A DNA stretch of 64,000 nt from Hyposmocoma kahamanoa (lineage: Eukaryota > Arthropoda > Insecta > Lepidoptera > Cosmopterigidae): contig NW_020653945.1 of NCBI RefSeq assembly GCF_003589595.1, positions 6,997,547-7,061,546 of the forward strand, read 5' to 3'. The translations under genes and the position numbers were made by a program. Within the stretch, counting starts at the first letter, position 1; the number at the start of each line of letters is the position of its first letter. The notes beneath the pieces were generated by a model. It made no database searches and was not told where the DNA came from. It worked only from the letters and a program-made list of their open reading frames with translations. Shown one piece after another: positions 10,841 through 22,010 of this stretch.

Positions 10841-11308
10841 AGCAGTAGAGCTCCTTGTGAAAGAGTTCGTCCAGTACTGCCACCTTACCCGTGTTACTCT
10901 GTTCCGGTTTTGAAGGGTAAAGCTGCTGGTAAATTACAGGCACTTGAGACTTGTCAACTTATGTCTCAGGGTGACGGGCGCAATGTCAGTGCCCCTCCGA
11001 TCCGTGCGATTTAAAGCTCTGAGTGGCACTGCAGCTGTTATGTGCAGGCGTGTAGTTTACCATTAGGCGCACGACTCGTTCGTCTCGTCACTTGATATTA
11101 TAAAAAAGGCGGGTGTCAGCATCTTGTAGCCGTGCGAGTTTTTCTAACTACCCGCACTTGATCTTCAATATTTATTTGTGCACTAGGGTTCTGTCGCGAC
11201 TGTTGTGTGTCGGTCTAGTGAGAACTCTAGTGCACAAATAAATAATGAAGATCAAGTGCGGGTAGTTACGGCTTGTCCGTCCCGTCACTTGATGTTACAA
11301 AAAAATAA
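10841..11308 (+). repeat. Family 1 repeat, copy 3, with a foldback at its tail
   Basis: Family-1 sequence runs from 10841 to the oligo-A near 11107. A foldback follows, and then 11269-11308 repeats the family-1 tail (GTCCGTCCCGTCACTTGATG plus A run). The repeated tail on the far side suggests that the foldback inserted at, or was mobilised with, the tail. Confidence 0.7.
11108..11268. mobile_element. Foldback MITE with roughly 47-bp arms
   Basis: The arms 11146-11193 and 11221-11267 are almost exact inverted copies (AACTACCCGCACTTGATCTT and its complement), around a GT-rich loop. A single left arm with the same lead-in (GGCGGGTGTCAGCATCTT) lies at 42046-42150, so this is a family and not a chance palindrome. 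Confidence 0.75.
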
Positions 11309-11309
11309 A

Positions 11310-12040
11310 GTTATTGTTCGTTATACGGGATAATATTGTGGTTTGCAAATACCTATTTAATTGCTTAAGCGCATTTATTCCTGTTTTGAAAATTAGTGAA
11401 GTGTCATTTAATTCATAAAAAGTGCCCTTGGAATAACGTCAGGAAAATTTCAATATGACGGAGTGTAAACAGTCCACAAATTATTGATACGACTGACATC
11501 TCCTTACTACGTAAATTTACCGATGACGTTTAGTATTTGTGTAGTATTTAATTCACACATTTGGATTACGTTTGTTAACTGCCTATGCAAACCCGTACAT
11601 TCATTGAATGAATGCAGAGAAACGTGACCCGATGTGCATGAGATCGTGCTTTGCATACGAGCTTATATAACCTATATCTTGTTAGCTGGACTTAGTGTAA
11701 CGTATATTACGCCCACGGCAACAAAATTTGCATCCTGTAAACACGATGTAAGCGTTTCCAGTCTCTAAATACAGGCGTAACCGTGTTTAGGGCAAAACGA
11801 GGCGGATACGTGGACTATATTATATTTACTAATGATGTCCTACTAACATTTTGACTGAATTTCCCATCATTTAATAAAGATTAAATTGTAATTATTTTAG
11901 CGACAAATTTAAAACATCTCTCTTTTTCGGAAGAGTTTCCCATCATTCAATATAGATTAAATTGTAATTATCTTAGCGACAAATTTAAAACGTCTCTCTT
12001 TTTCGGGAGATAAAATTCTGTTTTATATGGATACGCCACT
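11310..12040. other. Intron DNA, short tandem duplication only
   Basis: The segment with TTTCCCATCATT, ATTAAATTGTAATTAT and GCGACAAATTTAAAAC at about 11860-11935 is repeated at about 11937-12003, a direct duplication of about 75 bases. Nothing else is recognised. Confidence 0.5.
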
Positions 12041-12041
12041 T

Positions 12042-12250
12042 GAAGTACTGCCACCTTACCTATTTCTGCCGCCAAGCAGTAAAGGGTGGTGGTGAAATTA
12101 CAGGCACATGAGACTTTTCAACTTATGTCTCAGGGTGATGGGCGCAGATTTAAAACTCTGAGTGGCACTGCAACTGTTATGGACAGGCGTGTCGTTTATC
12201 ATCAGGCGTACGACTTATTCGTCCCTTCACTTAGTATCATAAAAAAAATT
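12042..12250 (+). repeat. Family 1 repeat, copy 4, 5' truncated
   Basis: Starts inside the family at GAAGTACTGCCACCTTACC and runs to an A-rich tail. A middle segment is also missing relative to copy 1. Confidence 0.8.
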
Positions 12251-12698
12251 TAGCGCTGTGGTGTTATGCACCAAAATTTGCAGAAAGCAAACACAATTTT
12301 GAGCGTTTTTATCCCGAACCCCGCATTCGTAGCGAAGCTGCTGAAACAACAAAATGAACTCCCGTAACTATTAAGAATTTTCCGTGCTAAACTTTTATGT
12401 TTGTGTTTTATGTACTTTTATGTGTACAAAAGTAAATAACAACCAAGCATAAATAGCAACCTGTAGCTTTGGGGGTACTGAATTGCAAAGTTGACCCTAC
12501 TTATCACCGGCAAGTTTATGTTTTAGAAAAACATTCGAAAAGCGGCTAGTATTATATGGGCCACCCTGATCAGTATCCCGACGGTTAGTTACCTGAATAA
12601 TACATCAGGTCACGAGTTACTACGTTTTGTGCCAGTACGATAGATATTCCGTAAATTATTTTAGAACAATTTTCTTGCTATTTATCGTTCTATATCGT

Positions 12699-13075
12699 CA
12701 TCGAGTATATAACCAGAAATAGATATTTAATTACCGATGAACTGTGGTTTGTTTTGTAATTAAATGTTTTGCTGTTTTTCCCACGCCACCGAATGGAACA
12801 GCACGTTATTGTTGGAGATATTATCTTTATTTCAAAAAATACTGAATATTTTTTGGAATATAAAGAGACGTACCTACACACAGGTCAATTGTTGGCGCTG
12901 TACTATTTCAGTGCAAACGAGAGTTGATATTTATAATTGATGTATAACTGATGTGTTACCAGGAATGTATATTATTATTATTTTCGTATTTATTTTAAAC
13001 TCTCGCCTCTCCCAAGGCCTAAAAAATTAATTTTAAATTTTTAAATGGGAGAGGCGGTATTTCCCGGCAATGGCA

Positions 13076-13124
<49 letters not shown>

Positions 13125-13154
13125 TCGTCTCTATTTCTGGTTATATACTCGATA
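12699..13154 (-). mobile_element. 456-bp TIR element, sister of 44351-44858
   Basis: The ends are complementary (left CATCGAGTATATAACCAGAA, right TTCTGGTTATATACTCGATA). The flanks TATATCGT (12691-12698) and TATATCGA (13155-13162) match in 7 of 8 bases, giving a probable 8-bp target duplication. The interior (TTAATTACCGATG, GTTTTGCTGTTTTTCCCAC, TTGTTGGCGCTGTACTATTT) is the reverse complement of that at 44351-44858. It encodes no recognisable transposase. A (TTA)n array at 13078-13123 and a small inverted repeat around GCCTCTCCCA expand its right part. Confidence 0.8.
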
Positions 13155-13293
13155 TATATCGATATATGTATATCGGTCTTTCACGGGTGGGATCCACTTA
13201 ATTCGCCCAAAATAGAAGTTGAATGCAATTGGAAAGCACTCGATTGCATGCTGACAGCACGCTGACTGCACTGCTATTGTGACACAGTCGCGA

Positions 13294-13348
13294 TGCAGCC
13301 ACACGTGATGCATCGTGACTGTGTCGCGATGCATCACGTGTGGCTGCA
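13294..13348. repeat. Perfect inverted repeat, 22-bp arms
   Basis: The left arm 13294-13315 and right arm 13327-13348 are exact complements (core CACACGTGATGCATC), with an 11-base loop. It lies within a patch rich in TGCA, GCGATG and GACTG repeats (13225-13350), probably a small noncoding transposon. Confidence 0.7.
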
Positions 13349-13473
13349 CCTTTGATTTTAACCAATAAATCATTACTGATGATTGATTCGAAACAAATTC
13401 AGCTAAAAGGTTTATTATTTATATTATTTAATTTCCTCCCTTGATATAAATGCTTTTTATACGAATTGGCATA

Positions 13474-13720
13474 GCGACTGTGAACTGGCAATCGGTACTA
13501 TCTCAATTTTGACAACTTTACAGGTGAAGAACAGAATTGTTTGCGTCATTTATATAGCATCTGGTTTATTAAATAAAAATACGTAGTTTTTAAAATATTT
13601 TTATTGCACATGTATGTATGTACACTACGTATTTTTATTTAATAAACCAGATGCTATATAAATGATTTTTTCTTCATCTTGTAAAGTCAAAATTGAAATA
13701 GTACCGGTTGCCCACAGACG
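13474..13720. mobile_element. Foldback element, about 247 bp
   Basis: The inner arms are essentially perfect over about 43 bases (core TATAGCATCTGGTTTATTAA at 13554 and its complement near 13645). The outer arms are imperfect (CGGTACTATCTCAATTTTGAC against GTCAAAATTGAAATAGTACCGG). It would form a long hairpin in the PDZD8 primary transcript. No coding capacity. Confidence 0.75.
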
Positions 13721-15665
13721 ATAGGTCGAATAACTTATTTGCTATAATACGACAGAACCTTGTACATATATGATACAAGCTTAGATTGCTTCGATTGAGG
13801 AAGATTTGGAAAGGCACTGAAAAATCAATCTTATCGTTTTTGTGTAGATTAAAACACGAAATGAGGACAGCTCAGTGATTGATGACTTAGATTTCTTTTT
13901 AATTCGATTTTAAGAAGAATACAGTTATTTTCATTTAATAGCATTTTATGCAATCGTTGCTTAGTGAGGGATTTTACAGGCGAGTACCGTGTTTACCGTC
14001 TAAGAAATAGGTACGAGATTTTAAGATCTAATTATGTAACTATTGCACACAATACTTTTTCTACGAGTAAATAAAATAATGGCACACAACCAATATTAAT
14101 GTATATTTTGTTAACAATTCATGACAACAAACTCAAACGAAAGCCTAACAAACGTTACAAAACAAAAATGAAAGAGATTCAATAGAAGCGGCAAAGTACC
14201 GCTTATATTTTAACCAATCTTTTTTTATATAAAGGTTTATGGCCCGGTTGCACGACCTTTAAGCCAATTTAACCAAAGAGGAGGCAGTAGAGCGTTTGAG
14301 TAGCTTGATATTTTAAATAGCAATACGACGTTCTTTTTTTGAAACTCATTATAGTTTTGTGTACCGAATTATGTAATTGAAATTTTTCATTTGAGTAGAG
14401 AGTACCATAGACAATGGAATTTTGATTCCGAACTAAAAAGAGCACCTTTCTGATAAGTCTATGAAATTATAATTGACAGATTAAAATACCTACTAGGAGT
14501 AGAAAAATATATTTTACATTGCCTGATAAATCGTTTTTAGAAATATATAGCGAAAATGTAATTTGAAAGGTACGCATCAAAGAGACCAAAAATGTCGTTG
14601 AAAATCCCAAATCAAAAGTTCTTAATTTATCTGTAGGCGAAGTCTCAGTTACAAATTAAATTTCCAAAAGGGACGAATCCAATACCTAACTGTACATTAC
14701 ACTTACCGCGTCAAAAGCGGGTGCTATGTAATTTCTTAAGGACTTCGAGGAATTTAGTTATTAAATTATTAATACAGGTTCAACGAAATCTACTTAATTT
14801 CATCCCAATTTAGACACCGAGTAAGGCACAGCAGTCCGCGTCCATTCAACTTACTATCCAGTTAAATAACATTATTGATTTATTGATTCCCATTTCACTT
14901 TACACAGCTATTTTATGACGTGTTGGTTAACGTAACACACAAGCAATTTTACGTTATCGTTAGTCAACAAAACTTCTATTTCTTTCCAATACACAGGAAA
15001 TATTTCCTGAGTTATTTTATCCAAGGCTACAAGACACACGTACACGACTATGCGGGTACAGATCACACGCGATTAAATACGGACTATTAGGACTGGTTCA
15101 GACGATAAACGTTTGACGTTACGCGTTTTACTTACGCGCTCATGCTGGGGCAGCACTTGCTTCTTTGTCACTCACGAAGCAACGCGCGCCGAAGTTTTGC
15201 TCGCTAGAAGTTATCACGCTAATGCAGTAGTCACATTAGCGGTTTCGTAATTTTAAGCCAATTATCGTGTAATAATCCAAAATGGCCACGATACAATTTC
15301 GAAACGTGTTGACTATGAACGACGAATTTATTTATTTGTATATATGTGCTATCGTTTACTTTTCATGGTGAACATTCTCTGGAGCCCATATAATGGCTCA
15401 GCTTTAAAATTGTGTAAAAACTCTAACACCATTTCGTCAATCCATCATTTAGACAGAGCGTCTACGTTTACGTAAAGCGTCTGGGGTGCACGAAAGGAGC
15501 CTCCCCGCACGAGTAAGTACCTATCTTACCCCAATTGACAAATCCTTTCACCACAATAGTAAACATTATAATGTGTGCCATCGATACGGTAAGAAGAAGA
15601 CAAAGCGTCTAATCAATTTGAGAACAACAGTCGAAACGAACTACGCTAGTCTGATCACCGCCACC
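13721..15665. other. Intron DNA, nothing recognised
   Basis: AT-rich unique sequence. 14200-14290 and 15120-15200 have mixed composition but no supported coding frame, RNA gene or known repeat. Confidence 0.4.
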
Positions 15666-15839
15666 CGGATCGTACACAGCCTGAACATTCATGACGATAG
15701 TCAATAATGGTTGGTTTACCTCACGGATCGTACACAGCCTGAACATTCATGACGATAGTCAATAATGGTTGGTTTACCTCACGGATCGTACGCAGTCTGA
15801 ACATTCGTGACGATAGTCAATAATGGTTTTATTTACCTA
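15666..15839. repeat. Tandem repeat, three copies of 58 bp
   Basis: Units start at 15666, 15724 and 15782 with CGGATCGTACACAGCCTGAA. The first two are near-identical and the third has several substitutions. The duplication is local and noncoding. Confidence 0.85.
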
Positions 15840-16404
15840 TGGGTTACCTGCATGTATCGTTGTGCGAAGCTTAGACGCTAGTACAGCGCAACAATACAAC
15901 TATACGAATTTTATTCGTAAGTAGCCCTAGGGTCCACTATGCTGACGCGCGTTTGAAGCGTTAACAAAACGCCTGTGAACGCTTGTTGTCTGAATCGGCT
16001 CTTACTTTCTTCGATATTGTGGAATTAATTATTGTTATTTAATGTTAAATAAATTGAGAAAGTTTGTATTGTACATACACTGAAGTTTGAATTTTGAAAT
16101 TAGAAACTCCTTATCAACATGCGCGCTCCGTACAAACGTATTTTGGTCCTATTTTAGATATTTACTAATCAAACTCCGTGAAATTGGGTAGACATGATCT
16201 AAGTCTTTATTAAAACTTAACTTTTGATCAAAAATGTCTAAACTTTTGATAATTTCTCTAAACATTTCCTCTAGATTCTGTAAAACCATAATCTTAGAAA
16301 GCAATACGAATTAACTACACCTCTAGCATATTATTATGTCTTGAATGAACATCAGACTGCGTAATATAAGAATTTCGCACGGAAATTCTGGAGGCACTTG
16401 CGTA

Positions 16405-16655
16405 GTAGCAGTAGAGCTCCTTGTGAAAGAGTTCGTCCAAGGAACTACTGCCACTGTACCTATTTCCGCCGCCTAGCAGTAATGTGAGCATTACTACGTT
16501 TCGGTTTTAAAGGGTAAGGGTGCTAGTGAAATTACAGGCACATGGGCCTTGTGTTTATGTCTCAGGGTGACGAAGTGGCACTGCAATTGTTATGTGCAGG
16601 CGTGTCGCTTAACATCACGGCTTAATTGTCCCGCCTCTTAGTATTATTTTGAAAA
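16405..16655 (+). repeat. Family 1 repeat, copy 5, internally shortened
   Basis: Starts GCAGTAGAGCTCCTTGTGAA and lacks about 60 bases in the GTGACGGGCGCAGTGGC part. The tail is weak (AGTATTATTTTGAAAAAA). Confidence 0.8.
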
Positions 16656-17029
16656 AATACTTCATGGCGATAGAGACAACTGCGAGCCGTTGGTAACACT
16701 GTCCACTTAAGTGTAAAGAAAATTCAAGCTGAATAGTGAAGCTATTATATTATATGTATAATATACGCACAGTCGATATCCTTAGATACCTGACCCTCTA
16801 GTCGACTTTTTGGTTCTGATAGCCTTCTTACGCATTCAACAGAAAGTGTTAAGGAATTCCAGCTTTATCGTTTTTTTAACTCTTTATTTAATTTGAGGCT
16901 TTGGTTATTGTTGAACATGTGAGCTTCATTCGAAAAACAGTAAGTACATGAGGAAAACACATAATAAAATGTAAACAGATAATCAAAATACTACCTAACC
17001 AAATATGTATACAAAATCTTCTATACATA
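16656..17029. other. Intron DNA, nothing recognised
   Basis: AT-rich sequence containing a small palindrome (TATTATATTATATGTATAAT near 16745). No gene. Confidence 0.4.
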
Positions 17030-17265
17030 TTCAGGAATTCCACACACTTCGCAATTCGGTGAATTCACTCTCCGCGTCAATGTATGAAACGTGTCTGGAA
17101 CGAAGCCTATGCGCGCTGACAATTTGAGCCCTGCTTAAATTGACGTGGTCAACCCAATGAGCATGAGGAGTCTCACACTGAATGGTGTTGTACCAGATTC
17201 CTTTTTCCCGAGACCTCATATCAAAGAACTCCTTCCAACGAAAATGGAACTTGCCCTGTCACGCG
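17030..17265 (-). pseudogene. LINE ORF2 C-terminal fragment
   Basis: The minus strand reads KFHFRWKEFFDMRSREKGI, then HWVDHVNLSRAQIVSAHRL and RSRHVSY. After a one-base frame change it reads CEVCGIPEYV. The order 'RLRS.H...' followed by C-x2-CG-x-PE is the conserved C-terminal cysteine motif after the RT domain of many insect LINEs. The RT itself is not present. Confidence 0.6.
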
Positions 17266-18966
17266 GGCCTAATAGAAGCATGGGCATAATTAAATAGAAG
17301 GCTCGGTTCGCATGGATTTTATTGTACAATTATGAAAAAGAAGGTACAGGGAAAGGAACAGGTAAAGTAAAAGCGTAACAAAACAAAATAATATAAACCA
17401 GATACAATCGTATAAAAACACTCTCTACTTAAATTGAAATAGAAATAGTTTGTTTGAAACACATTGTTTGAGGCACTATTGACCAAATATAGTTTCAATC
17501 AATAGTTACGAAGTACCTGCCACTTAACTTGATTGCCTGTCAAACTTAATAATAAGTCTTTTAAATATACGTTTTTGTTCATAGTAGTAGTATAGAGATG
17601 CGTATTTACTTCAGTCATAAACTGCTCCATAGATGGTAAATTTATAAATAACCTCAATTATGCAGACGACATGGAAACTACTGAAGATATGTGAGGATTA
17701 CACTGGGACCCATGGTCTCAGATATAATGTAAAAAAATGAACTCGTGATGTTTCTGTCTCGGGGTCACAGGATCACCTTAGTACGCAGAAGCTCACACGG
17801 ATGGCTTTCATGCTATTCCTAGAAAGAGAGATGCCTCGTTGCTAAGCCGTTACCGTGGCAACTCAAATGACGTTCTTCGCGGTGTGGCTGGTAGCGTTGA
17901 CTGCCCGATCATGCTTCATTGCATGAGACTGCATTGGCCTTCAATTTGAGGACTGTCTTTATTTATTTTCCTTTCTGTTTTTAATACCCATGTAACTATC
18001 ATAGCGTTTAAATTCTGACCGACTTATTAAATCCGTGTGTGCACGCTCATGTAATATTATTGAAAAACGAAACCTGTTACACCTGGTTTAGTCTGTCGAA
18101 GTGCATGTGAATGAATGTATTCAATATTTGTGTGCCTACTGTTTGGCCGGACACAGTGAAACTATACGTATTTTGTACATATACGTATAGTTTCGCCAGC
18201 TTCTATATAACCTGTGTTTCCACAAATAAATGAATTATTATTATTATTATTAATACTGGTAGATCCTGGTGGGACTCCATACATAATTGTGTAACCATTT
18301 TAAGATTATGGACTGTATTTGTCTGAAATAAATTAATTTTGATTTTATGATATTATGTTATTTCAATTATATTATACGAGTATTATTGTATTATTGAAGA
18401 AATATGTAAGGTTCGTATCTTGATCCTATCCTTCATTGTCTAGTCCTATAAATAGCACTGTCTCACCCTCGTCTTTGTTCTGACGTTATAAAGCTTGCAG
18501 ATACTCGTAATTCAGACCGCGTACATTTTGAAGTAATTTTAAATGTATTAAATACACGTCTTCTTATGACGCAGGAGTAAAGTAGTACTGATATTTACTT
18601 TTAACGTTTTTAAGAAATGGTAATTTAGATTAAGTAATTGTTGAAAAAATGCATATTGTTGAAATATTTTACAAATCGTATGTATAATCGTGAAAAAGCC
18701 CTGGCAGCCTAAGTGTTTCAATTCAAATTCAAATAATTTATTTCGGAATATTAACATCCATATAAAAAATAATAATAAAATAAGCACACACATACGTTAC
18801 ATTAATCAAACATAGACAAAAATAATTTAATAAATTCAAATCAAATACGATTAAATTAAATTCCAATGAAATTGATAAAGAATAATAAAATAAAAATAAC
18901 AAAAATTAAACTCAAATAAAATCATGTACCATGAACTTCAAAATTAGATTAGATTATTAAATTTGT
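17266..18966. other. Intron DNA with scattered retroelement tails
   Basis: 17305-17460 belongs to a repeat also seen at 26085-26180 and 56870-57020 (GAAGGCTCGGTTCGCA, CAGGTAAAG, AAAACACTC). 18165-18195 is a hairpin (ACTATACGTA both ways), and an (ATT)n run follows at 18236. 18720-18790 has the ATTCAAATAATTTATTTC sequence typical of LINE 3' ends. No gene is supported. Confidence 0.45.
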
Positions 18967-19275
18967 ACAATGGTTCCCTATCGCCTCTCAAGCAGAGGCC
19001 GTGTCTGGGTTCGAAAATTTAATTTAAATTTGTCATGAGCTTATCAGTAAAGGAAAACATCGTGATGAAACTCGCACTTCCCTTTCCTTTCTACATAAGT
19101 TTTAATTATAGTGACCCTCCCTACCGACCCTTAGGGTATACAAGAAGGGCGCTATAACCTCGCGCAGGTTATCAGGCAAATGAAACGTGGCGAACTATTG
19201 CGGGTTGACGGTATGACCTAAACCTTCGCCTGAGAGGAGACCCGTGGTCAGTAGTGGGACACAAAAATGGATTGA
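18967..19275 (+). repeat. SINE family 3, diverged copy
   Basis: Matches 28605-28882: CCTCTCAAGCAGAGGCCGTG, TTCGAAAATTTAATTTAAA, AAAACATCGTGATGAAAC and, near the end, GCCTGAGAGGAGACCCG, then CAGTAGTGGGACA. An inserted or diverged segment lies at 19085-19180. The tRNA-like head is damaged. Confidence 0.65.
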
Positions 19276-19669
19276 TGTTGATTGATAATATATTATATAA
19301 TAATAATAATAATAAAATTTATTTTAAGCCTTTTACAAGTAATGGTATAACTAAATAATAATAACTAAATAAGAGCTAGTTTACCATGTTTGGCTTGTTA
19401 GTAATTGAGTCAAGGTTATCTGTCCCCTGACTTTCAAGCTAGGCTAACCTGTGTTATGAAAGACGGTGGTTCAGTTATTTAACAAGTTTACAAGCATATT
19501 TATGGTGCAGTATAGAGAATATTACAGAAAGAAAAAGAAAACAAACAAAAGACTTAAGGTTAATGATTAAAGTTATACATAATGGATGTAATAAGGTGAA
19601 TGTGAGAGAGTAAAAGTGCGTATGTACATGCGTTGGGAGTCACACACACACGTGTGCGAGAGTGCGCGC

Positions 19670-19676
19670 GTGCGCG

Positions 19677-19719
<43 letters not shown>

Positions 19720-19800
19720 ACGTGTGCGTATGTGTGTTTGTGTGTGTGCACGTGTGCGTATGTGTGTGTGTGTGTTTGTGTGTGTGCATGCGTGTTTGTG
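19670..19800. repeat. Imperfect (GT)n microsatellite
   Basis: About 130 bases of GT repeats interrupted by GCACGTGTGCGTAT and by TTTGTGTG blocks. Any protein reading (runs of CVCV or HTHT) is spurious. Confidence 0.95.
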
Positions 19801-19884
19801 TGAGCGCTTGTGCGTTTCTTCGTGAGTGATAATGAGATTTACCTTTACATATATAGAATAAGTCTATATTTATGCTTCGCACTT

Positions 19885-20292
19885 TTAACGTGTTCGTGCG
19901 TTAAATAAAACAATTTATTTGAAATGAAACTTTATTCTGATCTACAATCGTGCTATTTTCAGGTCGCATGGTCGATCACAGCATAGTCACAGCTGACTGA
20001 TTATATTAGCCGTTAAACAGTTATTTCTAACGGCCCCTATATACGGGACGATTTGTCTTCACGATACGTTGTTTCAGACTCATCGAACGGACGAATCGAT
20101 AGTATATGTTTCTGTCGTTAACGATTAACTTGAACGCCAGGGGAATAGCAACGGATCGATGTGATTGTCGCGACGATCGATAGTAACGAGGTATCATCCA
20201 TATAATGGGGGTCTTAAAATATTAATGCAAACCACCTTATTCTGAACTATACTTAGAAAAATAATTAGATTCTTGCTATTCTTACGACCCTA
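19885..20292. other. Intron DNA, nothing recognised
   Basis: Moderate GC with several CGAT-containing palindromes around 20090-20180. No gene or repeat family is identified. Confidence 0.4.
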
Positions 20293-20465
20293 CGAGGGTT
20301 CAGGAATAGTCCTCCACGCTGATCCAGTGCGGGTAGGGGATTTCACACGTTTTCCGAGGGTTGTGAATCTTCGACGTGCAAATTTCATCCCGACATTTTC
20401 TTTCACAGACAAGCCCATGGTAAATTTCAAATTAAATTTCGAACATATATTCCGAAAAACTCACG
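20293..20465 (-). repeat. SINE family 3, partial, minus strand
   Basis: Reverse complement of the family-3 body (GGGGATTTCACACGTTTTCC, TCTTTCACAGACAAGCCCAT, GGTAAATTTCAAATTAAATT). It directly abuts the left end of the MADF-bearing transposon. Confidence 0.65.
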
Positions 20466-20500
20466 GCATATGCTTAAGAAGCTGTGGGTCAAACCTTTAT

Positions 20501-21158
20501 GGCGCGTGTACACGCTAAGAAAAGGCGCTGGGTCTATGCAAAAATTCGTGTCGTTTCTACACACGAACTGTGTACACAGCCTCGGCGCCGGACAAGAAAA
20601 AATCTCGTCTACACCCAGCTCGACACACTCTGCCGTTATTGTATGGGGCACATTGTCAGTAAACGACCATTTATGTCCGTGAACTGGTGTTGCAAAGTAC
20701 CACTGTTGCACGTTGCACCACTAATTTTATTGCGACTAATAAAATGCATGATTTACTTATAAGTTTAGTAGAGGAACGACCCGTATTATGGGACAAAACC
20801 TTAGAGATTTATAAAGACGTAGAAGTACGTTGTCTAAACGTACTTTTGTGGCATGGAGAGAAATATTTAATATTCTATACATATAATTTGCAATCACCAT
20901 TTTTTTAAATTAGTAGTCAACATATTTCCTAACACAGTCGGTAGTAAAACGACAGCTACCTGGAAGTGCACTGACACGTTTACCCTACACACGTCTGCCT
21001 GAAAGCATTCGTATCGTGTACATACTCATCATTTTCTTGTCTGCAACAGATACGATATATTTTCGTGGCTAGATCCGACAAAATTCTTGTCGTGTATAAG
21101 GCCATTCTCGCCTTTTCTGTTGCAGACACGACGAATTTCTTAGCGTATACACGCGCCC
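20501..21158 (+). mobile_element. 658-bp TIR transposon carrying a MADF remnant
   Basis: Left end GGCGCGTGTACACGCTAAGA and right end complement TCTTAGCGTATACACGCGCC form a roughly 22-bp terminal inverted repeat with one mismatch. Next to both ends lie further copies, direct and inverted, of an AAATTCGTGTCG-type motif, as in transposons with sub-terminal transposase sites. No clean target duplication was found. The interior encodes a damaged MADF (Myb-like) domain. MADF proteins accompany PIF/Harbinger-type transposases, so a Harbinger origin is the best guess, but no transposase is present here. Confidence 0.65.
20744..20874 (+). pseudogene. MADF-domain fragment with a one-base frameshift
   Basis: The plus strand reads MHDLLISLVEERPVLWDKT and then LEIYKDVEV in one frame, and SKRTFVAWREIFNI in the next. 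Together these give the MADF order: L-I-x2-V-x-x-R-P-x-L-W-[DN], then Y-K-D, then A-W-x-E-I. The frame changes between about 20826 and 20833. The third MADF helix is not seen because stops follow. MADF domains bind DNA. Here it is a dead transposon passenger or remnant. Confidence 0.65.
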
Positions 21159-21594
21159 TGAGGCTTCGTAATGTATGTATAAACCTCGCTAAGACACATA
21201 GCGTGAATGACATTTAAAATAATTTTACGTCCAAAAACAATTTTATAAATACGTTCTGTAGAAGTAACCAAGGAGGGCTCGTTAATATGTCAAAATTCCC
21301 TTCTGTTTAATATTTCCGCTTTGTAAATCCATTGGGTATAAAAGGCAATTTTCCCTTATTTCTCTGTCACAGCCTTTTTGAATTACAAAGCTTATTCTTT
21401 GTTTTTTCATATAGTTAAGAATTGTTTACCTCTACCGTAATAATGTGTATAGGTAGAGAAACGCCTGTATTATTAGTTTAAAAGTAAAAAAAAATTTAGA
21501 ATACAATTTCTGAACGCGTTTTTGGATTTTTAATCAAATATTTTTGTTCCCTCGCGTCACAGGTAGTGGTAGAGGTAACTATATATATTTATTT
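21159..21594. other. Intron DNA, nothing recognised
   Basis: AT-rich, no supported feature. Confidence 0.4.
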
Positions 21595-22010
21595 TTAACC
21601 GACTCAAAAACGAGGAGGTGGTAATCTCCTGAATTGTACTGTATTTTTGTTTGTTAAGCATGTTACGCGGTTATTCCGACATTTATGAACCTATTTAGAT
21701 GATTATTTTCTGTTGGAAAAGGGATTACCTCAGTTATCTTGTTCTTACAAACGACATGTCGAGAAACATTTCTTCAACTCCTAAGTATTTCTTCATTATC
21801 CTTTCATCATTTGTTAGACGACCTGAGTGGCGCACTGGTTAACACTGCGCACTAGATGAGGAGGATGCGGGTTCAATTCCCGATTATCTATTTGGGGACA
21901 CAAACATTTCTAAATCTGGTTCCGCACACTTTCCGGTAACCGATTTCAATAAAACTTGGCAAATAGATGTAATTCAACGAACTTTAGAAATCGGTTTTTT
22001 AGTACTCTGC
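21595..22010 (+). repeat. AACCGACTT-family repeat split by a tRNA-like segment
   Basis: Starts TTAACCGACTCAAAAACGAG with GGAGGTGGTAATCTCCTGAA and ends GAAATCGGTTTTTTAGTACT. About 170 bases in the middle are unlike other copies and include 21815-21905, which looks like a tRNA-derived SINE head (GAGTGGCGCACTGGTTAAC, then GGGTTCAATTCCCG). A nested insertion is likely, but the exact junctions are not clear. Confidence 0.55.

Noticed and set aside
13078..13123. (TTA)n array as a possible CRISPR-like or satellite repeat
   Set aside because: It is a plain trinucleotide microsatellite within a TIR element. CRISPR is not expected in an animal genome.
19560..19882. Open frames rich in His-Thr or Cys-Val on both strands
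   Set aside because: They are translations of the (GT)n microsatellite, not genes.
20427..20762. Several overlapping frames of 70-94 codons at 20.4-20.8 kb
   Set aside because: They fall in the terminal repeats of the MADF element and an adjoining SINE, and none shows a domain.
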